Shown here in pieces: positions 12,211-26,040 of a stretch of 64,000 nt of DNA. The first letter of the stretch is position 1. Each line of letters starts with the position of its first letter. The notes beneath the pieces are model-generated. The model was given only the letters and a program-made list of their open reading frames with translations, made no database searches and was not told the origin of the DNA. The stretch lies in contig NC_066847.1 of the NCBI RefSeq assembly GCF_001640805.2, positions 21,815,504 to 21,879,503 on the forward strand, given 5' to 3'. The position numbers and the translations under genes are program-made. Origin of the DNA: Lates calcarifer. Taxonomy: Eukaryota > Chordata > Actinopteri > Centropomidae.

Positions 12211-15200
12211 AAGTGTGTAAATACAGTACTAGATTTTTCAACAACACTGCTATTTGACATTTTGTTTAGTTTTGCCTCCCTCAAGTGGTGAACAGGAGCA
12301 CTGATGTTACTGAGGAGCAAGTCATGGGTATTTTAAAAGAAAATACATTTGGAAAACAAGTAGAATGGGAAACTGGAAATAAACAAGTCTTTTGTGAAAA
12401 AAGAAAAAGCTGTGTATGCCCTATAACTGAATACCAAAGCTGACATCAGCTTAATTAGATGGTAGTTGTGACTTTTGAGGGAAGAGAAAGGGAGAGACAG
12501 AAAGAGAGAGAGAGGGAGAGAGAGGGGGCGGAGCATGTGCTCTTGACCAATGCCATGGATTTGACCACAGATTTCCAAAGCAAGGGGTGGTACCCAGAGT
12601 ATCCCCCTGTCTTGCTGACAGCTGGTACCGCCCCTCCCTGATGACAGGCCAGAGCTGGATTCCTTCAATGAAAAGCCCTTTGACTGTTGGCAGGAACTCC
12701 TCTGGTTTGGCTGAATGGCTGTCAGCTCTGTCAGGGTGATGGACGGGCGGGTGTTTCACCCCCTGATAGAAACAAGCCCCCCTCCAGCCAGCCTCTAACT
12801 CTCAGAGAGCAGGACCTCTGCCAGTCAACTTCTAACCTCTTCTCAAACAGATGGAAACAACCACAACTGAGATGGAGGAGTGTAAAAGTGATGCAAAGTC
12901 GGCCAATAATTGCTACTTACAGAAGCAAGGAGGATGATGTTTTCCTGGACTGTCTTATTTATGTATAAACTTTCAGAACGTCTTAAGAATGTCACTATGT
13001 GTAGACATAACCCCTTGTTTCCAGGCAAATATCAATATCATAACATCAAATCAAGCTACAGAGATTTGTAAACACAAGTTAATTTCGACCCTCCTACAGG
13101 CTCTCATTTCATTATTCATCAAGGCCAAAGAGACTATTGTTTTTGCCTCTCTACCTTTATGTATTGGCTAAAAACATATTTTTATTTATACACTTTTTTT
13201 TTTTTTTGGAGTTTTTGCTAAAAGGATGAGAAACTGTTCCAAAGTTACAAGTAAGGGTAAAAAGGTTTCAGTCTGACTCTGGGTCACTTGTCTCCCAGTG
13301 TTTAGCTTGAACCTCAGCCACTTAATGCACCATTATCAATATGTGTTCCATGACCAGATACACATGAGTGCCAAAGCAGAGCAGCTCAGCTTCCCCTAGC
13401 ACTGAATCATCACTGTTTGCCTGTGAGAAGAAATGATAAACACTGCAAACATGTACACAGAGCTCAAATCCCCAGCTCAGTCAAGACAGCAGTATTTCTG
13501 TCTTCTCTCTCTTCATCCCTCCCCAACTCACATACACACACTCAGAATACATCAACTCAACTGTAATTGTTTACACTGACTTCAACTTAGCCCTGAGCTC
13601 CACGCTGTGAATCACTGCTCACCACAGTCATAGCAGGCCTTCACACCGAGGTGGTCCTTCACAAGAGAGAAGCAGTACTGGGTTTGTGTGGGCATCCAGC
13701 CAGCTCTGACCTTCCAGCATGTGAGCTCAAACAGGAAATCTCTGTCCACACGAGCCTCAGTCACCTGCCATCTTCCCCTCTCTCTCTGACCAAAATGTTA
13801 CTCTTGAATATTCTGGGTTTTGATCATGTTCTACTCTATTTTTGTAATATAGGTAAAGGTAACAAAGGTCCCTGGATCATAGACGTTGCGTTTATGTGGC
13901 ATGTATCTCAACCAGTAGGCCACTGGGGCGCCCAGGCATGTGTCTAATCAATCATTAGATAAACTGCAGTGAATTTTCGTACAAACATTCAAAGTTATTT
14001 GTACATGATAATAACTCTGGTGGTCTCCTGACTTGTCCAGTGTTTTGGTTTATGACCCAAAACCTGCAAAACTATATTCCCATCAGCCCCAGCTGTACTT
14101 TGTGTTTAATGCCAATTAGCAAATAACTTTTAACTGAGATCATAATCATATACCTGCTAAGCATCAGTATTTAGCATTAGTATTTAGCTCTAAGCACCAC
14201 TGTGCCCAACTACACTGAGCCACTAGAATGGCTGCAGACTCTACACATGTTAGTCTTGCTAAGAGGGAATAATAAACCACTGTGCACACATACCAGTGAC
14301 CATTTGCAGATAAAAGGAAACAGAGTTAGCTGGCTGGTCGAGCTAGTTCCAGGGCCACGGTGTTGTGTACACTGGCTCACCGTCATGGATTTACTGGGCC
14401 ACTTCATGAAGCAAAGCCCTCTTTAACTAAATTTGCTTCACCTGCTCTTCTCCCACAGTGACAAAGTCAAAATGGCTGGTGCGTAAACAGTCTATTGATT
14501 CTGAGTGCTCTCGACTGATTTCTCTATTTTTGAACAACAACTCTTACATGAGTTCTGCCACATTTCAAAGATGAAATTCAGTTGTATAAACCTTAGACAA
14601 ATTACTTCTCAAGTTGTCCACATGACTCAATGAATCCAGAAAATCAAAATCATTGTAAAGCTTCCTGTAAGCTTGCCTCATTCAAACTCTACATTACAGA
14701 CTATTTATTTCTCTGTGGTTAGAGGATTATCTGATGTCAGTATTTCACACTCTTAAAGAATTCAGGTTTAGCCTTGGCTGGTGTTTTTAACTCTCTTTTT
14801 TTGCTGGCAGCTGCAGCACTTTATTCATCACTCTGAGTCAAGGTGACCATGAAGCGTGTTGTCAGGGTCCCAGTGAAACACTAGCCTTCATCCTTGAGCT
14901 CTTTGTAAAATATACAGATTATTGCCTGTTTATTTTTGCTGTGTTGGTCCTTCATGCAAATGATTTATGTTTCTTGCCTGTTAGGAGTATTAATAATAAC
15001 AGCTTTTTTGGTCAATCCAAGAATAGAAAGATATGGTAGTGCCAGTTTTTAAAAAATCAGAATATTGATATTAGTTTCTTTAATGGGTTAGAAATGTATA
15101 CATAATTGTGCCAATTAGTAATGGAAGGAAAAGAACACATTATATTAGCTTAAAAATGAATGTAAAATCTATACCAACAATATTTTGAAATACTCACACA

Positions 15201-16053
15201 CCGAAACAAATTTCATCAGTAAAACACAAGTCAGAGTAGTCTTTTTCCCTCACTTGCACATAAATTTGTTGAAGCTCTTTCATATCATGAACATTGTCTC
15301 AGCTCCCCTTCAGAGACAGGGGAGGTGGGAGGGAATCTGGAGGTCTGAGAAACTCAAGACCTCATGGCAACATACCACTCAGCCATCACAAGCACTTAAG
15401 ACCTTTTAAAAATGCTGCTGTGATGTTTACTATTGGCTCAGAGCGAACAAAAGCTGGAGCCCTGGTGTCTCAGCACTAACAAGGCCCTTCTGAAAGCAGG
15501 AGGGGAAACATAAGCCGGGCTTTGCTTGCCACTTCATTTCCTGGCTGGTAAGAGCCTGTTTCCTGTCCCATCAGCCTAAACATGGCATTTCACTGGAGGG
15601 ACTTTGCCACTTTGTCCCCCCACCCTTTCCTCTCAACCCCACCCCCTTGCATTCCCCCACCTCCTCCATTTTTGACTCTCAGCTGCAAACAATTTATTTT
15701 CAAGTCGCAGTGAGTAACAGTTTCCAGATTAGCCTGTGATAGGATTCAAATTGAAAATGACATTTTGGAGGATGGACAATGTAAATCAGCTTCATATTTT
15801 GTCAGGTCCAGGCAGCGGTTCAAACCAAGGGAGTGGTTGCGGTTTTTCAGTGCTCTATACCAACGTGTGGAAAGCAAGCTATGGAAACTAATTTTCACAC
15901 CCAGAAACTATTTCATGGCAAATATAAAGCTGTCTACTTGAGGAAGAGCTGTCTTGCCTACAAACAGTGGTGGCTTTGATTTAAATGAAGTCAGACTTGT
16001 GCGCTGCAAATGTGGGACAAATTTGTTTTTTCCCTCGTGAAGATAGAGTGATT

Positions 16054-16165
16054 AAAGGAGTAGTTCGACATTTTGTGAACTATTGCAGATAGTTAGATAA
16101 GAAGATAGATATTATTCTTATGTCTGTGCACTAAATGTAAAGCCACAGACAACAGCCAGTTCAGG
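16054..16165. repeat. Interspersed repeat fragment
   Basis: The stretch opening with aaaggagtagttcgacattt and continuing through atagttagataagaagatag and tgtctgtgcactaaatgtaa resembles a dispersed element common in teleost introns and spacers. Only the first 110 bp or so is recognisable. Confidence 0.6.
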
Positions 16166-16276
16166 TTGGGGTATTGTCAAAAATAACCAACTAATGCTGG
16201 AAGACAAAAGTTTTTATAGCTGCTCTAACAAGGTGGAAAGCCTGTCATGGAGAGGGATGATATATATATTCTTAAA

Positions 16277-16277
16277 T

Positions 16278-16348
<71 letters not shown>
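16277..16348. repeat. Compound (TA)n(CA)n(TA)n microsatellite
   Basis: TA run, then about 20 CA units, then about 11 TA units. Confidence 0.97.
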
Positions 16349-18454
16349 GGAGCTATTCACGTCATATTTACTGTACAGATAAGAGAGAGGTATCAACCTA
16401 CTCATCTAACTCTTGGCAAAAAAGCATATTTCTTGAAAGGTCAAGCTATTACTTTGATCTCTATTTTACTTTCTGTGTAATTATGCATGTGTTACCTGCC
16501 ATATGGAGCTGAAAAGTAAAGCACATACTTCACATATAAATCTTACTCATGTGTCTTATCATGTGTCCAGGCATCAGTTTCAAGCACACAACAACAAACA
16601 AAGACACTGACTATTACAGTTCCAGCTATGGGCCTTTTATTAATTTTATTTTCAACTGTACGTCATCAAAGACAAATCAGTTGCTGTGACCTGTCTCCAT
16701 CAATTATCCAGATTTCACCACAGTGTGTTCTGTGCCTTTGTTCAGAGTTTGCAGGGTAATTACTGGCAGGACCTGCTTAAAGCTGTTATTTTCCAGATGG
16801 CAGGCAGGCAAGACCGAGGAGCTGGTTAGTCCCACCATGTGCTCTCGCTGGAGTCTGTACAGTGAGCACTTAGCTCTTCACATGGCAAGGAGCTGCTATA
16901 GGCTTGGCTGAACTGAAATGGGTCATGGTCAAAGTACTTTTGGCTGAGGAAGAAAAGCTTCAGATTCCCAGGACCCAGAAAGCAAATGCTCTGTATTCGA
17001 GGGAAAAGGCCTTGCATCCAGACCCGTGTAGATCAGACACGGGCTTTGATTGCAGATGGGCCAGTTTCCTGCAGCCAGCAAGGGGGGAAAAATATGGGGT
17101 TTAAGGGGTTGAATCCTGATTGGATGTGGAGCAGATCTAAAGTTAAAAGCGTACAGCTGTGAGAGAGAGAAAGAGCAAAAGGTCAACAGACTGGTTTCGG
17201 TGGTTTGTGGAGCTGTGCTCGATGAGAGTAGACAGTCAGCAGCTGCACAGTGACAAGGAGATTTACCCAGGCAAAGGTCTTCTCACCACTCAAGGTTGAG
17301 ATACTGTTCAGCTGTCTACTTGCTGAAAAGTGCACTAAGAGTCTGGCCATTGTTTATAGCCCTCATGTGTATGTGATAAATACATATATGTCAGTCTGTA
17401 TCCAGATCCAGACACAAGAGCAGTCTTGACTAAATAGGCTCCACTGATGACTCTGTGTGGTAACTGTGAGGATTCAAATGAAGCTTTGATTTCATCCCCT
17501 ACCATGAAGTTGATCCAAGTCAAGGAAGAGTTCCATGTTTGGGTTCATTGGATGGTGATGGGCAGTTGTGAAACGGAGCACTCAACATCGGGAGAAACTT
17601 GGGGATGGAAGGGGATGAAAAGGCAAGCCACAAAAAGCAAACAATATCCTTGTAGATGGCAGCAGTCATTGCTTCGTGAGTAACGAGCAGAGAGCAGTCC
17701 TTTAGAATCAGTTATTGTGAGTGTTTGTCTCAGATTAGATCACAAAAATCAATGATTATGATTATCTCCTGTTGAAAATGTTACTCTGGGATCAAATGAA
17801 CGTTCAACTTTTCAGGCATCTTTAGTTATTGTTCCTGAAATTTAATCACAAGTAAGACATCTTAGGCCTTGGGGTCATGATAAATGAATCTTACGGCAAA
17901 CTTATCAAAATTAGAGTTATAGATCTGCTGAACAATAATGAGCTCATGAAATTCAAAGGAGTGAATAATCAAATTTTCTCTGTGAAAGCTGACTGACACG
18001 TTCCCCAGCGTCCCTCTAAAAGGACTTCATTCAACTCATTTACTCACATTTTACTCTGCCTCGAGTCAACTTGCTCCATCAGCCACAAAACTCAGAAGAA
18101 CAAAACACCCGCACTGAGAAAAGAAAGAGAAGAGAATGGCACGCAGAGAGAGACTGGGAGAAAAGAGGACACAGAAGAAGGGGGGGGAACAGTCCTCTTA
18201 GGTTCAAAGGCGATCTTTCTCCCCTTCTCCATTCACTTTGTGCCACATTGGCCCCTGGGGGAATGGGAGTTGCTTGTCATTGGTGCCATTCACGTGTCAA
18301 TCAGACTGTTACAGGATCCTACGGGTTCTGCACTGTGGAGCGGAAACCCCCAGTCAAGAGACACATGAGATGAAGTCAGCACCTGTTTACGCAGGCAATA
18401 AAACCATCTTCACTGTCTGACTAGTATACTGCAACTACTACTTCCTCTCTTTTC

Positions 18455-18457
<3 letters not shown>

Positions 18458-18485
<28 letters not shown>
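18458..18485. repeat. (CTT)n trinucleotide repeat
   Basis: Eight or so consecutive CTT units embedded in a pyrimidine-rich tract. Confidence 0.9.
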
Positions 18486-21400
18486 AGCCCAGTTGATCAC
18501 ACATGACACTTTACTTTCTGGTACTGGGGGAGCTACTTTCCTTTGCCAAGAGTTCATTTCTATCAGTCCATCAGTTTGGTTGTGATTTGTAGCTCATGTT
18601 TGACTTACATGGCAAATTCATTTATTCACTTCTGATGCAGTTAGATTGACAGCGATACAAATTCAAATGTTGTCAGTGCTGGGTAAAAGGTTAAGCATTC
18701 AAGTCCATTCTTGACATTGGAAATAGTATGTTTGACAAGACAATCCAAATTCAAGATAGATGATCTGTTACTTCAGTGCGCTGTACATGAACATGTATGG
18801 TTTGAAAATTCAATTGATCTTGAGTAAAATGTGAGGTGAAACGAATACATTGAAGAGACATTCCTACTGTATTCATTCCCAGTAACTTTATAGACACAAA
18901 GCATATAACTACCCCCCTCCAGCCCTCCATGCTAGAACAAGGTATAGAATAACATAGAAAAAAATATCTGGGGGCATAGTAAGTGTTCTGAAACAAGAGA
19001 CATTTTTCCACAAGCAACCCTCTGCCGTCCTGTGTCCTCTGTTACTCATGAAAAGTTCTCTCTGCCTCTACTGCATATTCACACAGAGGACATAAACTGC
19101 ACTGGAGCCTGTTACCATGCAGCCAGATTGATTCAGTATGTGACTCTGAATATGATCTGAAGACAGCGTGTGGAGCTGATGAAGGTGCTGAGGGCTCCTG
19201 CGGTGGTGGCAGAGCTGGTGACAGTAAAGCATCTCAGCTCTCATACTGCTGCCCTCGCTCCTATAATGTGCTGCTGCCTGTGCGTCTGCATTACATGTGG
19301 GAACAATCTCTAAGAAAGCACTTTGTAAATATGCAGTCAATCAATCAGTCGATCGGTCAGTAATGAGCTTGTGTAAATCGCCTTCCCACCAGACCGGCCA
19401 TCAATATTACAGTTTCACTGAACACTGCTCCCTATACAACCAGATTAACGCTCGGTAAGAATAACAGGACTGATGTGAATGTCCTCGCCCTGGCTGTAAC
19501 CCGAGAGCCTCGGGGTGGTGCTGAGGGGAACGCCAGGGGCCCTCTGTGTGAAAAGGGTCCAGTCAGGCTTGGCCTGAGCCACACAGACCACTACTCACTC
19601 CATCCACAGCCCCTCACAGCAGGATCCAGCCATCTGGACTCATTTCTGCTCCGACAGGGTGGCTCTCAAGGCCCATCTGTATGAGGGCTATGCTCACAGT
19701 GGGCCCCAGGAATGTGCCTGCCTGGGAGGGAACTGAGCAGATTTAAGGGATGACGGCACAATGCGATATATCTTTTCACACTGCACTCTGGAGCGTGTCA
19801 TTTCATCAACATCTGTATTTCATTTTTAGTGCCCTGGTCAATCTTGGGTTCAGTCAGTTTGGTTTTAGGCACAAAAAGGGCTTCAAATCATTTCATTATT
19901 GCCTGTTGTTGAGTCGTTTAGGCCACAGACACATGCGAAACATGAAATATGTTTTTTAAAACATCTCAAATATTCTCTAATTCCCTTGAGCTGCAGGTTG
20001 TCATTAAAATGTTTTCACTCTTCCATAAGAATTTTCAAAATAGATTATATACTGTATCTTTTCATATCAGGTTATTTGTGCATGAAATGGTCAGTCCTGG
20101 TTGGTATGGTGATCTATAACATGTAACTTCAGGTTCAATTTCAGTTGATAAACTTTGTTGCATGTCACACCTCTCTCTCTCTCTCTTTCACCATGTTTAC
20201 TGTCTATATCTTCACTGTCAGTTTACCTAATAAAGGTGAAATACTGAAGACAAAATCACCTTTAAAAAGTTGCAAATATAGAAATCATCAGCTAGTGTTT
20301 CTGATCTTCACTATATTTGTGTTCCTGAGCTGAAATAACCTATTTTTGGATAAAAGAACCCAGAATGATCCATACTGTAGCAAGGCTGTAAATCCAGACA
20401 GGGCCTCACTGCATGCATTACTGCCATTCTCGCGCCTACAGCAACAGCTCTAGCCCCATTAGCTGTTCGGTTACCATGGCAACCAGTACTAAAACCCCAA
20501 AAGAGCTGACAGGAAGGGGTCAGAGGGCAACAGTGGGTCGTACAGCAGATAACCAACACATGTCTTGCTTTGGTTTCTGGGTCTACTCACACCCTGACCC
20601 ACACAGATAAAGATGTAAGGTTGATGTTCCTGAGGTACCACTTTCTTAAGAGACTCTTTATACAAGTTCTACCAAACAGCTCTATTGATATGAATACTTA
20701 GATCAGTTACATGTCAGTGATAACAACAACACTAACAGCGTTTGTGTTTCCATGTTGTAAAAAAATCTCTCTGGTGTTTATCCTCCTCCAACACAACACT
20801 TTCGTGATTTGTCTTTTTAGCTTGTTGCTTTGACAGAATAATGAGCCATTCAACTATTTAATTGCTGAATATCTGGACAATAGCATTTATGAATAGTTTA
20901 TTAACATTTACAACTACAGACTTGATGTCTTGCAAAAGATTAATACCAGCCCATAGGATTTCTGACTTGGCAACTGAAAGGTTGCTCCTATTACTATCTC
21001 ATGATTGGAAAGCATAGATATTCATCGATAACTGTTTATAAAGCATAAGTTAATGATTTAATTAAAACATCTAGTAAGTCCTTTATAAAGATTGCCTTTT
21101 TACCAAAAGTGCTGGCTGAAAATCTGTTGAAATGTTAATTCTAGGTTGCAAAAAAAAAAAAAGTGTTTTCAAGTGTTTGATAAATCTGGGTAAATTAATC
21201 ACTGTTCAGAAGACAAGAGGTGAGAGCATCTCTAATGACTTATATGTTGGTGTGGAAAGAGATGCCCATTTGAAGCGAGAGCTGCTGTGAGCAGAGACAG
21301 AAAACAGTGTTTAGTTGTTGAGAACATCTTCAACACAGTGTTAATAATTCATCACAGATGAAAACAGCAGTTTGGCTTTATCAATAGAGAAACTGCGATT

Positions 21401-22785
21401 CCTGTGGATTACACAACAGTCTACCTCCCATGTGAAGTTTCCACTGCACATGGGAGTCGAATGGACGATATGCGACGAGTTCAAGTAGCCAATCGTTGAT
21501 TTGCAACCTACATAGGACCTGTGTCCCATCCCCACAGAGACTGTGATCAATAAGCTTTTTTTCTGAGGACGATACACACCACATTCATCTTCCGTGCAGG
21601 CATCTGGCAGCCTTTTCACTGAAACCACTTTTAATCACATCCCCAGGGCCTCTCCAGCGATTTCTCATTGAAAATGAAACTGAGGTATCACTTCTCAGGC
21701 CTGTAGGGGATCACCATGTGCTGCTTTGACTGTAGGCGTCCCTGTATCTGTGGAACATTCTTATAACGCTGCTGTGGCGCTCCATAACTACATTTCATGA
21801 ACAAATTAACCAAGTGTTGCATAATCCTGCCTCGAGGATGAAACAGTATCAGAGACAACAGTGCATCAGTGGCAGATCCAATGTGAATCCACCTTCTAGT
21901 AAAAAACCTTTTGTTCTGCTGCCTTTTGCTACAAGCTTACCAGCATAAATCCATTCTCATTAGTTCACTGGGGTGCAGGAGCATGGAGCTCTTGGCCCTG
22001 CTGAACCTGGCAGCCCAGCACAGACAAGCAGCGTCTCCCAGTGGTGATGTTACAAAACAGTGAGAAATAACTGGTGGTGGATAAAAAGGTAAACTTGGTC
22101 AAGTGGGAAGGCCTGTTAGTGGTGCTTATTTGGCCAATCAGCAGCTCTGGTGTTTCTCATTGGCTAAAAGGGAGCTGTCAATCAAATCCGCCAGAGGCTG
22201 TTTTTCTGTGATCTGCTCAGTGTGGTTTAGGAGGTCTTGGAGAACAGATCCACTCCCTGAAAACCATGTTTCTGCTGGAGTATTGTTGAGATCTTAAACT
22301 TAAATAAAGGTAGCAACATCACAGTATGAAAAATACTCAATTATAAATAAGAGTGCTGACAAGTAAAACTATTAGCAGCAAAATATATGTACACTAAGTA
22401 TTAAAAATAAAAGTTTTCAGTAATATGATACAGAATTGCACCACTGCATAATATTATTTTTTTTATCAGACATGTATATTTTTTGGAATGTTATTACTGA
22501 TGCACAAAGTTGCATTTTAATGTTGTCAAGGTGGAGATGATTTTAACTATTTATAAGTTTTGATAGATCTTTAACTATGTATCTTACAATATTTAATGAC
22601 GATCATATGCTTCATATGCAAAAGTCCTTAGCTGCAAAATAAATAGTAACTATGGAGACAAAATAAATGTAGTCTTGGAAAAAATAACAGAATAATATTT
22701 CCACTGAAATGTAGTGGAATTAAAGTATAAAACAGTATAAAATGGAAAGTAAAAAAATCAAGTGACTTGAATTGTACTTCAAATT

Positions 22786-22812
22786 ATAATATAATATAAT
22801 ATAATAATATAG
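22786..22812. repeat. (ATAAT)n pentanucleotide repeat
   Basis: Short AT-rich pentanucleotide array (ataatataatataat). Confidence 0.85.
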
Positions 22813-23101
22813 ACGGTGAAATCCATGCATCTAATATCGACTGGCAACTAGAAAAAGATATATGACATTTCTGAAAGCAGATTTCTGATCAGATTCAGTT
22901 TGTTTGTTTTATGTTTAATTTTTGGTCATGCATGAATCTGCTAACACTAATGATGAGCTTTTTTTTTTTTTTTTTTTTCTTGTTTGCAGATTCCAGATAA
23001 ATATCGGGCTCCGTATTTCCTTCCACTGACAATGATCCAAAAGATCAAAGAATCAAAAAATCTCGAACCACCCTTAAATCCCAGCGAGATATGCCAAAGT
23101 G

Positions 23102-23129
<28 letters not shown>
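23102..23129. repeat. (CA)14 microsatellite
   Basis: Dinucleotide run immediately left of the cbx3b CpG-rich promoter. Confidence 0.97.
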
Positions 23130-23132
<3 letters not shown>

Positions 23133-23139
23133 CCATACC

Positions 23140-23480
23140 CAGCTGACGCCCGTGGGTGGCAGGGCTGTTCCGGACCACTGGACGGGGACGGAGGAGCGGA
23201 CTGCTCCGTGATTGGTCGGCGGCGTGCGCGTCCCCGTCGTCTCCTCCCGGTTTTCCTGGCATGACCTTTTCCCTTGGCAACCACTTCCTCCGAGCATCCA
23301 CGGCCATCTTTAATTTTAAGTCATTCATGAAAAGTTGTTTCGCTCATGTAAACACGCCCGAGCGACACGTTTGCGCACAAAAACGGCATCGACGTTCGCC
23401 GTGTGCATGTGGTTTTCCAGCGACAGGCTCCAAACAGAGCAGAGCAGAGCAGCACCGCAGCAGCCTGTCCGCCGAGATTA
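23140..23480 (+). promoter_or_regulatory. cbx3b: CpG-rich promoter region of cbx3b, probably with its non-coding first exon
   Basis: This is the only dense cluster of CpG dinucleotides in the left half of the window; it includes a CCAAT box in reverse (attgg near 23211). The coding start is at 23910 right behind a splice-acceptor-like catgtcag, so a 5'UTR exon is expected here. Mammalian CBX3 also starts at a CpG island, shared with HNRNPA2B1; no divergent partner ORF is visible on the minus strand here. Confidence 0.6.
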
Positions 23481-23909
23481 AGTAAACACCGAGAGCGTAC
23501 GTGCATATTGTTCATTGTAGCGACTAGTGCATCACTCAGGCGCCTTTTCACTCGTGTTTACAAGCTGCTGTCTGCACAATATGCTCTTAACTAAACTGTC
23601 TGAGTAAATAATACACGTGTGTGGATAGTAACGTGTTGCGTTTTAGACTGAAAGAGTAGTATGCTGTGCTCCCGAAACAAACAGCAGGTGGAGCGCTATA
23701 ATAGGCGTATGGATCATTGTCTGAAGGGCACAGCAGAACACTCACCACTGCCATGTTGATCTGCGAATACCGCAGCAACAGGGAGATAAAAGTGTGGAGT
23801 TTTAACAGAAAACAGATATTTTCTGTTATGTTTTCATTCTGCCTGCGAATGGCCTGACGGTGATATAAGCTGCCTGTCACTCATTTGCTTCTTCTTTTTC
23901 CATGTCAGG

Positions 23910-25995
23910 ATGAGAAAGAAGCAGACTGCCAAACAGAGGAAGACTGAGGAGACCACAGTTGTCCAGGAGTTTGTGGTGGAAAAAATAATTCGCCGGAGGG
24001 TCTCTAATGGAAGAGTGGAGTACTTTCTGAAGTGGAAAGGCTTCACCGAGTGAGTGGGGTGTTGCAAAATCACATATTTGCTTGTGCAATTTATTGTTCT
24101 TGCATGATACTAAAGTGTGTTCCCTCCTCCCTCTGACATATTTTACAGTGCAGAAAACACATGGGAACCTGAGGACAATCTGGATTGTCCTGAACTCATT
24201 GAAGAGTTCCTGAGAAACACCAATCTGTCAGAAGAGAATGAGGAAGAGCGAACTGACCAAGAGTTCATTCCCAAAGAAGAAATGACAGAGCAAGAGACGG
24301 AAATTGTGAGTATGTGAGAAATGCAGTGCTGGAATGTCTGCAAGTTCAGTTGTTTCCGTGTTATTTACAGAACTTCTGCACCTAAATCTGTAAAAAGGAA
24401 AAAACAAACAAACAAACATATTATTAGAATCCATTTTAAATAGTACATTGCATTAAGTTGATAGTTACTCTTAGAAAATTCAGGAAAGTACAAAGAAACT
24501 ATAGAGTAGGAGCAGCTGACCATGTTGGCAAATTTTGTTCCTACTTTCTTTTAGGCTTGGCTGAAGAGAGCTGGCTGAATATGAAACTAAATGGTGTGTG
24601 AAGGTGGTTAGTTTTGCAATGCCCCTGAAAGTGAAAGCAGTTAAGTTTCCTGTTTTCACAATGGTCATGTACAGTGAAAAAAATGCCCCATCTAAACCGC
24701 CTTCTCATGCGGATGTTATCTTGGTGGTTTCTTCTAACTGCCGTGCCTCTTGTCCTTGTCATTCTCTTCGCAGTCCTGTATGCAGTCTCAGCGGCAGGCT
24801 CATGCTGTGCAGAGTGACAGCGACGTCCTCGAGCCAAATGACGAGCAGTCAGACGCCCCCCCCAACCTCAGCACTTACCTCGAGCCTGAATGCATCATTG
24901 GCTCCACCGACAGACAGGGAGAGCTGATGTTCCTAGTCAAATGGTAACTCTGCTGCTTCCTCTTTTTCTCTGTCCTTGAATGAATGCCAGTGGTTAGGTA
25001 AATTATCGTGTGATGGTAAAAGTCACACAACTTGTTCTCAGGGAAAAGCTACAGCACGCACGTTCAAACTGTGAGATGATAAAGCACAAAGTGTCAGTTT
25101 CATGAGGATGTTTCATTTAGTTGTCGTTGGTATACAGTAAAATTACCACTTACTAAACACATAATGTAAATATAAAATTTACTGAGGAGGCTTAGTTGAG
25201 ACAACACTGACAAAACATTCCCTGGATTACTAACAAACATTATGAAGAGCACCTCTGAGTACAGTAAATGTGCTTAAGGATGCTAAAACATGTTCAAACT
25301 GGTCTATGTAATAACATTGTGTTTAGTATAAAATGTCATTGCATGGCAGATTGACATTTTAAGTTTATCAGTCATGGTGAGACACACCCTGTTAAAACAG
25401 TCATATAATTTGTTCACTGGTTTTAGAGGAGTTTCGTTAAGTGTGAAAAAATAACTTGTGACACCACTTGAATAATCTGGGCTTGGGCTCGGAAACTAAA
25501 AGTTTTTAACAGAAAGTCTGCATTGAAAAAAGATGTAGGCATTTGGGATGGTTCAAGACTGTATTCACACAGACAACAGCACTGTGTCGAAAAAGTTCCT
25601 CTTTCATTTGAAATGGATGGCCTGTTGTCACAGTAAACTAGCGCAGATGGTTTTTGTGAAACAATGCAGGGTCATTCAGGAGAAATTTTTTAACCTATTA
25701 TAAAGATATTTCATAACTACAGTGGTGAGAGACTGGCTGTGCTTAAAAAAAGTTCCTTCACAATAACCTATTCTAAACTGGCTGGAGTGCGTGTTACTGC
25801 CGAAACGTTTTGCATACATTAAAAGTAGAAGGCAGCCATTTTAATGTTTTCCTTCTGCCATGTTTTTCCCCACAGGAAGAACTCAGATGACGTGGCCCTG
25901 CTGCCTGCTCGTGAAGTGAGCGCCAGGTGTCCCCAGGTAGTCATCGACTTCTACGAGCAGAAGCTGACCTGGCACTGTGGAGACGAGGAGCAGTG

Positions 25996-25996
<1 letters not shown>
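23910..25996 (+). CDS. cbx3b: HP1-gamma-like chromobox protein
   Basis: Nuclear reader of histone H3 methylated at Lys9. Coding exons 23910-24049, 24149-24305, 24774-24943 and 25876-25996 join in phase to 195 residues (human CBX3 has 183). Chromodomain about 20-70: [28 protein letters not shown], with the aromatic cage F/W/F kept. Chromoshadow domain about 127-190: [36 protein letters not shown]. The hinge is strongly acidic ([13 protein letters not shown] and onward) and lacks the KRK/KKKR patches normal for HP1 proteins. Start: the ATG follows an acceptor at 23907-23908, and MRKKQ matches the internal MGKKQ start region of the family. Identity as CBX3 rather than CBX1/5 rests on GFTD and on synteny with snx10 and skap2; the 'b' suffix is inferred from hoxab linkage. 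Confidence 0.93.

Positions 25997-25997
<1 letters not shown>

Positions 25998-26036
<39 letters not shown>
25998..26036. repeat. (GT)n microsatellite at the start of the cbx3b 3'UTR
   Basis: About 19 GT units beginning two bases after the TGA stop. Confidence 0.97.

Positions 26037-26040
<4 letters not shown>

Larger units (their letters stand above)
8170..22980. other. Gene-free interval between pde11al and cbx3b
   Basis: No ORF above about 110 codons, no protein family I recognise on either strand, and no tRNA-like B box seen. It holds simple repeats and at least two interspersed-repeat remnants (about 11970-12210 and 16054-16165). Some GC-balanced, low-complexity-free patches look like conserved non-coding elements (about 9290-9480, 12580-12770, 18240-18380, 19480-19740), but that impression has not been tested by alignment. 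hnrnpa2b1 and nfe2l3, neighbours of CBX3 in mammals, were looked for and not found. Confidence 0.7.

Noticed and set aside
12333..12759. Overlapping minus-strand ORFs of about 100 codons
   Set aside because: Composition driven by a GAGA repeat; no homology, no splice context.
8170..22980. mir-148 hairpin (near CBX3/HNRNPA2B1 in mammals)
   Set aside because: Searched for the TCAGTGCACTACAG core on both strands by eye; only partial chance matches found.
22984..23100. Open frame after an excellent acceptor (poly-T then TTTGCAG), reading IPDKYRAPYFLPLTMIQKIK
   Set aside because: It matches no family I know, runs into a CA microsatellite, and does not connect to the cbx3b frame. Could be a 5'UTR exon boundary, but not supported as coding.
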